Of a DNA stretch of 15,368 bases, positions 7,285-13,014 are shown piece after piece. The notes beneath the pieces are model-generated. The model was not told the DNA's origin. It was given only the letters and a program-made list of their open reading frames with translations, and did not search any database. Source of the stretch: UBA647 sp964400545 (lineage in GTDB: Bacteria > Acidobacteriota > Aminicenantia > UBA2199); NCBI GenBank assembly GCA_964400545.1, contig CAYNUG010000042.1, forward strand, positions 1 through 15,368, written 5' to 3'. Made by a program: the position numbers and the translations under genes. Every line of letters begins with the position of its first letter. The first letter of the stretch is position 1.

Positions 7285-8397
7285 AGCGTTATTCTCCTTC
7301 AATTTTTTTAAAATTGTTTCTGCTCTTTTTAAAAAGATCCCATCGGGATGATCAGATAAGTATTTTTTTACTGCCGGTATGGTCATTGTTTCTTTTGCTT
7401 GTTCCCAATCGGACTGATCCCTCTTAAGATTCGCTTCTCTGATAAGAAAAACAGATGCGGTTATAAGTACTGCAATTATAATAAAGGCAGATATCAGTCC
7501 AATCAGACCTCTACTTGAGAAGCTTTGGTTCTTATTTCTACCGGCAGCTGTTTTCTTCACATATTTACTAACCGCTCCTGTCTTCTCATTTTTTATTCTA
7601 TACAGGAGTGCATCAATTAGCCTAATAAGTCCCTCACAATTTCTGACCCTGTCGGATGGTCTTTTTGCTATCATTTTGTTAAGAAGAGGTTGGATGAAAT
7701 TGAATTTCCCGGGTAATTCCGGAGGCGGGCCTTCTGAATGCTTTAATATTATTGTCACAATATCATCATTTTTGTTAGGTGTGGATCCTGTGATCATTTC
7801 ATATAAAACTATTCCGAGACTGTATATATCACTTCTTTCATCAACTCTTTTTGCCCTCATTTGTTCCGGACTCATGTATTGAGGAGTACCTACTGACATC
7901 CCCGTACGTGTTAGATTACTCTCCGATCTGATGGCTTTTACTATACCGAAATCAACAAGTACCAATGTTCCGTCATCCCTGAACATCACATTGTCAGGTT
8001 TAATATCTCTGTGAACGAATCCTCTTCTATGAGCATAAAGTAATGCTTTTGCTATATCTTTTATTATGGTCAGAGTATTTTCCGGATCATTTTTATAGGT
8101 TCCTTTCCTTATTCTCCCCTTGAGATCCTCTTTCAAATATTCCATCGCAATGTAGTAATATTTTTTTTCTTTTCCAACATCAAAAATAGATACGATGTTC
8201 GAATGCTGCAATTGCGCTGCTGTTCTTGCTTCCTTGATAAATCTTTTTGTGACACGTTTGTCTGAAGAATAAGATGGAGATAGAACTTTAATGGCCAAAT
8301 TCCGTTTTAATTTCGGATCATAACCGAGGAAAACTCTTGACATTCCGCCAACCCCCAGCTGTTTCTTTATTAAATAGCCTTTTATATTTTCAATCAT
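7264..8397 (-). CDS. Membrane Ser/Thr protein kinase (PknB/Hanks type)
   Basis: 377 residues. The cytoplasmic kinase domain (about 7-265) has a glycine loop (GVGGMS), ATP lysine Lys37 in AIKVL, Glu56 of helix C, the catalytic HRDIKPDN (129-136), DFG at 149-151, and the P+1/SPE region TPQYMSPEQ. All catalytic residues are present, so it should be active. A basic linker leads to one membrane helix (about 297-319), then a short exterior tail of some 58 residues resembling a helical repeat, with no PASTA domain. It is the last gene of the carboxyltransferase-led operon, 15 bases after nfo, and converges on alr with a 21-base overlap. Target and ligand are unknown. Confidence 0.94.
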   Translation of the reverse strand: MIENIKGYLIKKQLGVGGMSRVFLGYDPKLKRNLAIKVLSPSYSSDKRVTKRFIKEARTAAQLQHSNIVSIFDVGKEKKYYYIAMEYLKEDLKGRIRKGTYKNDPENTLTIIKDIAKALLYAHRRGFVHRDIKPDNVMFRDDGTLVLVDFGIVKAIRSESNLTRTGMSVGTPQYMSPEQMRAKRVDERSDIYSLGIVLYEMITGSTPNKNDDIVTIILKHSEGPPPELPGKFNFIQPLLNKMIAKRPSDRVRNCEGLIRLIDALLYRIKNEKTGAVSKYVKKTAAGRNKNQSFSSRGLIGLISAFIIIAVLITASVFLIREANLKRDQSDWEQAKETMTIPAVKKYLSDHPDGIFLKRAETILKKLKENNASDYNSR

Positions 8398-8412
8398 AAG
8401 ATTTCTCAGACC

Positions 8413-9267
8413 TTAATACGGGGATTCTTCTGTGAACGAATATAAAAGTTTGATCTCTTCTTCCCAGATCGAAGGGTCAATTGTTTCAAGTATCATGGGT
8501 ATTTCGTCTATTCTTTCATCAGCCATAATAAATTTGAATGTATTTATTCCAAGTTCACCTTTGCCTAAACTCTGATGACGGTCGACCTTGCTTCCCAGTT
8601 TTACTTTACTGTCGTTCAGATGCATTCCCTTTAAAAAATCAAAACCTACTATCCTGTCAAATCTTTCCATGGTTTTAGAATAATTTTCAAAAGTCCCTAT
8701 ATCGTAACCCGACGCAAATGTATGGCATGTGTCGATACAAACACCTATTCTTGATTTGTCTTCCGTTTTTTCAATAATATGAGCCAGATGTTCAAATCTG
8801 TATCCGAGACTGGTACCCTGTCCCGCGGTATTCTCGATTACCAGTGTTACACCCTCGGTTACATCCAGAGCCTTGTTGAGTGATTCAGAGATAAGATCAA
8901 GACATTCATCCTCCGTTATCATGTTCTTATGATTTCCGGGATGAAAATTGAGATATTTTAATCCAAGCTGAGAACATCTTTCAATTTCATCTATAAATGC
9001 TTCCCTGGACTTAAGGAGTCCTTCTTTATCGGGATTCCCCAGATTTATAAGATAGCTGTCATGAGGGAGAATATGATCGGGAAGGAATCCGAAAGTTTCA
9101 CAATTTTTTTTAAAACTATCAATGCTATCGGATGAAAGAGGTTTTGCTTTCCATTGTTTCTGATTTTTTGTAAATAGTGCAAAAGCCTTTGCTTTTATTT
9201 TTTCAGCGTTTAGAGGAGCGTTCTCAACTCCTCCGGCGGAGCTTACATGAGCGCCTACTCTTTTCAT
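8413..9267 (-). CDS. nfo: Endonuclease IV (AP endonuclease)
   Basis: Zinc-dependent enzyme that cuts 5' to abasic sites and trims blocked 3' ends in base excision repair. The 284-residue length is typical. All nine trinuclear-zinc ligands are visible at the same numbers as in E. coli Nfo: His69, His109, Glu145, Asp179, His182, His216, Asp229, His231 and Glu261, within HPGNHK, IENTAGQG, CIDTCHTFASGYD, HLNDSK and DRHQSLGKG. It starts 9 bases after the biotin carrier gene with no obvious Shine-Dalgarno, suggesting coupled translation. Its place inside a carboxylase operon is not explained by function. Confidence 0.97.
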   Translation of the reverse strand: MKRVGAHVSSAGGVENAPLNAEKIKAKAFALFTKNQKQWKAKPLSSDSIDSFKKNCETFGFLPDHILPHDSYLINLGNPDKEGLLKSREAFIDEIERCSQLGLKYLNFHPGNHKNMITEDECLDLISESLNKALDVTEGVTLVIENTAGQGTSLGYRFEHLAHIIEKTEDKSRIGVCIDTCHTFASGYDIGTFENYSKTMERFDRIVGFDFLKGMHLNDSKVKLGSKVDRHQSLGKGELGINTFKFIMADERIDEIPMILETIDPSIWEEEIKLLYSFTEESPY

Positions 9268-9276
9268 TTGAATTAT

Positions 9277-9792
9277 TTATTCTATCTCAAACAAAAGATG
9301 GTTTGATAAAATATTTTCTCCTTCCTCCACACCGATCGATTTGATAGTTCCCGAGATAGGGGCACGCATTTCGTTCTCCATTTTCATTGCTTCGTGTATA
9401 AGAACAAGATCTCCCTCTTTTACTTTATTCCCTTCTTTCAGAAATATTTTCACTATGTTTCCTGGAATAAAACTTTTTACGATCCCAGATTTTTTTGATG
9501 TTGTCTTTTTTTCTTTATAATAAAAGAGTTTATCAATTTTTAAAAGATTTGCAGAATAATACTCACCGTTAATGTAGACCCCGGTCGGATATCCTTCATT
9601 ATCTTTCTCGACCTCTACCTGATAAAGTACATTATTGAGAAAGATGGAGCGGATCTCTTTTTCATTGTATTCTCCGATAAGAATGTTCATTCTACGTTTA
9701 TTGATCCTCATTTCGGTTTCTGAGTGGAAAGTTGTACTGTTTCCAATCACTGATTCAAAGCTTTTTTTGTCCAGCTGAAATTTATATTTCAT
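9277..9792 (-). CDS. Biotin carboxyl carrier protein of the acyl-CoA carboxyl-transfer complex
   Basis: 171 residues. The C-terminal 70 residues form a biotinyl domain with the attachment motif EAMKMEN; Lys137 is the biotinylation site, with IPGNIVKIF and GDLVLIHEAMKM before it and APISGTIKSI after it. The N-terminal 95 residues look beta-rich (LYQVEVEKD, GVYINGEYYSANL), followed by a charged linker, as in carriers of propionyl-CoA-carboxylase-type enzymes. It should shuttle a carboxyl group between active sites of the proteins encoded just upstream. The start has a good GAGGTGAT overlapping the stop of the ATP-grasp gene, 8 bases away. Assignment as carrier is firm; whether the complex carboxylates or decarboxylates is open. 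Confidence 0.93.
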   Translation of the reverse strand: MKYKFQLDKKSFESVIGNSTTFHSETEMRINKRRMNILIGEYNEKEIRSIFLNNVLYQVEVEKDNEGYPTGVYINGEYYSANLLKIDKLFYYKEKKTTSKKSGIVKSFIPGNIVKIFLKEGNKVKEGDLVLIHEAMKMENEMRAPISGTIKSIGVEEGENILSNHLLFEIE

Positions 9793-9800
9793 TTATCACC

Positions 9801-11303
9801 TCAGAATGTTTTGAAAAGTCTTTTAAAGAAACCAGGCTGTTTCATTTTCTCAAGTTTTTCCTTATAATTTTTTTTTCTGTTATCAATATGAAAAATTGAC
9901 GATAACAGTGCTGCAGCGATCAGCTGTTCCTCCTCGGTTCTTTTTCTTTCGCTAAAATTACATTTCTGGTTAAGGAAATCAATTGTAGTATCTCCGGCAA
10001 AAAGGTAATTGTTGTTCAGTATATGTCTGAGAAAATTCAGATTCGTTCTGATACCTTTAATAGTTATATTTTTCAGAAAGTTGTTCATATCTTTAATTGA
10101 ATTTTCTCGTCTTTCTGCGAATGTTGCAATTTTTCCTATATATGGATCATAGATCGGGGAAACTTTTGAACCTGCATACAAACTTGTTTTAAACATATTA
10201 CGAATGGTTGAATAATTGAAAAATTCTGTAACAATTCCTGAGGAAGGACGGAAATGATCGAAAGGATTTTCGGCCATAAGGGAAACTAAAAGTATTGTAT
10301 ATTTAGGTTTTAATATTTTCACTCCTTTCACATGGTGGAGGAGTTCTCCGTTCGATATGGCGAATTGTTTTTTCAGAAAGTTTGCGATCATATGAATTTC
10401 GGGAATTAGTGTGTTGATCTGGAATGTGGGGTTTATCTCAGAAAAATATGATGCACCGTTGTTGACTATGAACTCTGTATATCCCAATCCGACAAAATTG
10501 ATCTCCTCAATCATTTTTTTTGAATCTTCATATAAAGATTCTCTCAGGTTGTCTGAAATATTAATTGATGGTGACTCTTGAAAAATTTTCTGAAATCTCC
10601 TCTGAACAGAAGATTCAATTTCAGGAAGAAAAAGGATATTCCCGTTGATATCTCTGATGAAAGGAATTTCTATATGATGACTATCAGGATAGAACTCTTC
10701 AGCAAAGACCCCCATTCGTTTTATTTCCTCACGCTGGAGCATTTTATTTGCTATTTCCTCTCCATGAGTTTTGTCCTCAACAATTCTGATCCCTTTTCCG
10801 CCTTGTCCTTTGAGAGGTTTCAATATCAAAGGGTAATGAAAACTTTCAGGAATTTTCCCGTAATCGAGATGGCTTTTTATGACTTCGGAATACTTAAGAA
10901 CTCTTATACCAAGATCTTCTGCAATTTTTCTGAGCTCTATCTTATCTTCAACAATTGAGAGTACCTTTGACCCGGGTCCTATTACTTCTATATTCTTTTC
11001 TTCGCATAACCTGAAAAATTCCGGATCTTCTGCAAGAAATCCATACCCCGGGTGAATATAATCCACCCCGAGTTCAAGTGCTTTTTCAATTATCACTTCA
11101 CGGTCAAGATAACTGTCCTCAAGTTTTGAAGAGAGGAATTTATAACTCCTTGATGCAAGTTTAACTGCTAGAGAATTAGCATCTTCCGGTGAATAGAGGA
11201 GTATGGTCTCAAGTCCGATACTTTTAAGGGAATCAATAATATCAAGTGCTATAACTCCCCGGTTAGGTATAAGTACTTTTTTTTTGTCTGATTGGTTTAT
11301 CAT
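9801..11303 (-). CDS. Biotin-carboxylase-like ATP-grasp protein, apparently lacking carboxylation residues
   Basis: 500 residues over the whole biotin-carboxylase fold: N-terminal domain (VLIPNRG, IHPGYGFLAEDPEFF), ATP-grasp (YPLILKPLKGQGGKGIRIV; QRRFQKIFQESP) and C-terminal domain (SPIYDPYIGK, IKGIRTNLNFL). By alignment from memory with E. coli AccC, ATP/Mg residues are kept (Lys121, Lys162, His210, Lys239, Glu277, Glu289, Asn291). Three residues needed for bicarbonate binding and biotin activation are changed: R292 to Thr293, E296 to Asn297 and R338 to Ser341. The usual NTRxQVEHP reads NPTFQINTL, and NRGEIA reads NRGVIA. The C terminus carries some 50 extra residues ending in FFKRLFKTF. The frame is intact and AAGGAG precedes the ATG, so it is not a decaying pseudogene. 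It may be structural, regulatory or use another substrate. Confidence 0.85.
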   Translation of the reverse strand: MINQSDKKKVLIPNRGVIALDIIDSLKSIGLETILLYSPEDANSLAVKLASRSYKFLSSKLEDSYLDREVIIEKALELGVDYIHPGYGFLAEDPEFFRLCEEKNIEVIGPGSKVLSIVEDKIELRKIAEDLGIRVLKYSEVIKSHLDYGKIPESFHYPLILKPLKGQGGKGIRIVEDKTHGEEIANKMLQREEIKRMGVFAEEFYPDSHHIEIPFIRDINGNILFLPEIESSVQRRFQKIFQESPSINISDNLRESLYEDSKKMIEEINFVGLGYTEFIVNNGASYFSEINPTFQINTLIPEIHMIANFLKKQFAISNGELLHHVKGVKILKPKYTILLVSLMAENPFDHFRPSSGIVTEFFNYSTIRNMFKTSLYAGSKVSPIYDPYIGKIATFAERRENSIKDMNNFLKNITIKGIRTNLNFLRHILNNNYLFAGDTTIDFLNQKCNFSERKRTEEEQLIAAALLSSIFHIDNRKKNYKEKLEKMKQPGFFKRLFKTF

Positions 11304-11320
11304 ATAGAATTCTCCTTAAC

Positions 11321-12865
11321 TCAAAGGGGAATGTTCCCATGTTTCTTTCTCGGATTCGTGAGAGATTTATTCTCAAGAGATTCGAGTGCTTTTATAAGTA
11401 GCGGGCGTGTTTCAACCGGCATTATTATATCATCAATATATCCGAATGCAGCAGGTTCCTTCGGGTTTGCAAATTTGTCTTTATATTCCTGAATAAGTCT
11501 TTCTCTGAGTGTTTCGGGTTGTTCGGCGGTTGAGAGATCTTTTCTAAAAATAACATTTATTGCTCCCTGAGGTCCCATAACTGCAATTTCTGCGGTGGGC
11601 CAGGCATAAACAATATCTGCTCCCAAATGCTTTGAGCTCATTACTATGTAAGCTCCTCCATATGATTTTCTAGTGATCACTGTAAGTTTAGGCACTGTTG
11701 CTTCGGAATATGCATAAAGCAATTTTGCCCCGTGTTTTATTATTCCGAGCTGTTCCTGATCTTTACCGGGTAGAAATCCCGGAACATCAACGAAACTTAT
11801 CAGAGGAATATTGAATGCGTCACAAAATCTTATAAATCTGGCTCCTTTCATTGAAGCATTGACGTCAAGTGTTCCGGCAAAAACACTCGGGTTGTTTGCA
11901 ACTATCCCGATTGTTCTTCCATCCATTCTTGAAAATCCCACGACAAGGTTCTTAGCAAAATTCTTATGTACTTCCAGGAATTTCCCATTGTCAACTACAA
12001 GCTCAATTAAAGTTTTAATATCATAAGGTTTATTTGGATTAACAGGTACTATCTCGTTTAGCTTGTCATCCATTCTGTCGTAAGGGTCGTCTGACATCTC
12101 TCTCGGAGGATCAAGAAGGTTTGAAGAAGGTAAATAGCTTAATAATTCTTTAACCTTATCGAGTGTATCTTTTTCATCTGATCCGACAAAGTGTGTTACA
12201 CCTGATATCGCGGAATGAGTTTCAGAACCGCCAAGATCATCAAAAGTAACTTCTTCCTTATTTACAGCTTTGATAACTTCAGGTCCGGTTACGAAGAGGT
12301 GACTTGTCTTATCTGATTGAAAAATAAAATCTGTAATTCCGGGAGAGTAAACTGCGCCACCGGCACACGGACCCAGAATAATTGATATCTGAGGAATAAC
12401 TCCCGAAGCCATTGTATTACGGTAGAAAATATCACCATATCCGGCAAGGCTGCTAATACCCTCCTGAATACGTGCACCACCGGAATCATTGATCCCCACC
12501 ATAGGTGCTCCGGCTTTCATGGCAAGGTCCATTACATTTACAATTTTTTTAGCATGCATCTCACCGAGTGATCCGCCAAGTATAGTAAAATCCTGGGAGT
12601 ATATATAAACAATCCTGTCGTCAACTTTACCGAATCCTGTAATAACACCGTCTCCGTAGAATCTTTTTTTCTCGAGTCCGAAATTTGTTGAACGGTGTTG
12701 AACATATCCCTGAAGCTCAACAAAAGTTCCCGGATCAAAAAAATATTCGATCCTCTCTCTCGCTGTCATTTTCCCCTGGGAATGTCTTTTTTGGATCTTT
12801 TCTTCTCCACCTGCGGTACTCTTCAACTCTCTCAACTTTTTCAGGTCTTTAATTTTCTTTTTCAT
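11321..12865 (-). CDS. Acyl-CoA carboxyltransferase subunit (PccB/MmdA type)
   Basis: 514 residues, the usual length for the carboxyltransferase of propionyl-CoA carboxylase or the alpha subunit of methylmalonyl-CoA decarboxylase. Two crotonase-fold halves are clear: GGARIQEG (129-136) and GPCAGGAVYSPG (165-176) bind the acyl-CoA side; VDVPGFLPG, SYGGAYIVMSSKHLGAD and WPTAEIAVMGPQGA bind biotin. Residue 407 is Ile where propionyl-specific PccB has Asp (AYDVM). I place the start at 12865 because GAGG lies seven bases before that ATG; an in-frame ATG at 12937 would put coding sequence over the likely promoter. It leads a five-gene operon, with the ATP-grasp gene starting 17 bases after its stop. 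Carboxylase and decarboxylase alpha subunits cannot be separated with confidence from this alone. Confidence 0.92.
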   Translation of the reverse strand: MKKKIKDLKKLRELKSTAGGEEKIQKRHSQGKMTARERIEYFFDPGTFVELQGYVQHRSTNFGLEKKRFYGDGVITGFGKVDDRIVYIYSQDFTILGGSLGEMHAKKIVNVMDLAMKAGAPMVGINDSGGARIQEGISSLAGYGDIFYRNTMASGVIPQISIILGPCAGGAVYSPGITDFIFQSDKTSHLFVTGPEVIKAVNKEEVTFDDLGGSETHSAISGVTHFVGSDEKDTLDKVKELLSYLPSSNLLDPPREMSDDPYDRMDDKLNEIVPVNPNKPYDIKTLIELVVDNGKFLEVHKNFAKNLVVGFSRMDGRTIGIVANNPSVFAGTLDVNASMKGARFIRFCDAFNIPLISFVDVPGFLPGKDQEQLGIIKHGAKLLYAYSEATVPKLTVITRKSYGGAYIVMSSKHLGADIVYAWPTAEIAVMGPQGAINVIFRKDLSTAEQPETLRERLIQEYKDKFANPKEPAAFGYIDDIIMPVETRPLLIKALESLENKSLTNPRKKHGNIPL

Positions 12866-12888
12866 ATGAGTTCCTCGAATCAGGACAA

Positions 12889-12911
12889 TTTTACCTGTAA
12901 AAAAGGTAAAA
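12889..12911. promoter_or_regulatory. Candidate operator in the carboxyltransferase leader
   Basis: TTTTAC-CT-GTAAAA (12889-12902) is a perfect 6-base inverted repeat with a 2-base spacer. A further half-site GGTAAAA (12905-12911) also pairs with TTTTACC at the left. It sits between the likely -10 (12929-12934) and the start codon of the leftward operon, a good place for a repressor or a leader hairpin. A 13-of-14 match lies in the alr/tldD promoter region (6074-6087). The binding protein is unknown. Confidence 0.35.
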
Positions 12912-12928
12912 AGCAAATTCCGGTAATC

Positions 12929-12934
12929 ATTATA
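12929..12934 (-). promoter_or_regulatory. Candidate -10 element for the carboxyltransferase operon
   Basis: A perfect TATAAT on the minus strand, preceded by TG, 63 bases before the carboxyltransferase ATG. There is no convincing -35 at 16-18 bases. Upstream lies TTGTC-CTT-GACAA (12954-12966), a small inverted repeat that also covers the -35 of the divergent EF-G promoter. Confidence 0.5.
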
Positions 12935-12959
12935 CACGAATAGATAACGAGCGTTGTCC

Positions 12960-12988
12960 TTGACAAAAACAGGATAATTTCATATAAA
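12960..12988 (+). promoter_or_regulatory. Sigma-70-type promoter of the EF-G paralogue gene
   Basis: TTGACA (12960-12965), 17 bases, then TATAAA (12983-12988): eleven of twelve consensus bases at ideal spacing. The predicted leader is about 20 bases and ends in a strong GGAGG (13004-13008) six bases before the ATG. It is the best promoter in the window and suggests strong constitutive expression unless repressed. Confidence 0.75.
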
Positions 12989-13014
12989 TAAATTTACTGT
13001 TTCGGAGGATAATA

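Noticed and set aside
9801..11303. The ATP-grasp gene as a decaying pseudogene.
   Set aside because: The frame is open over 500 codons, the ribosome binding site is good, and ATP-site residues and domain boundaries are kept, so selection seems to maintain it.
12866..12937. A longer carboxyltransferase starting at the in-frame ATG at 12937.
   Set aside because: The extra 24 residues do not resemble the family, would cover the TATAAT and the palindrome, and have no Shine-Dalgarno, while the ATG at 12865 has GAGG at good spacing.
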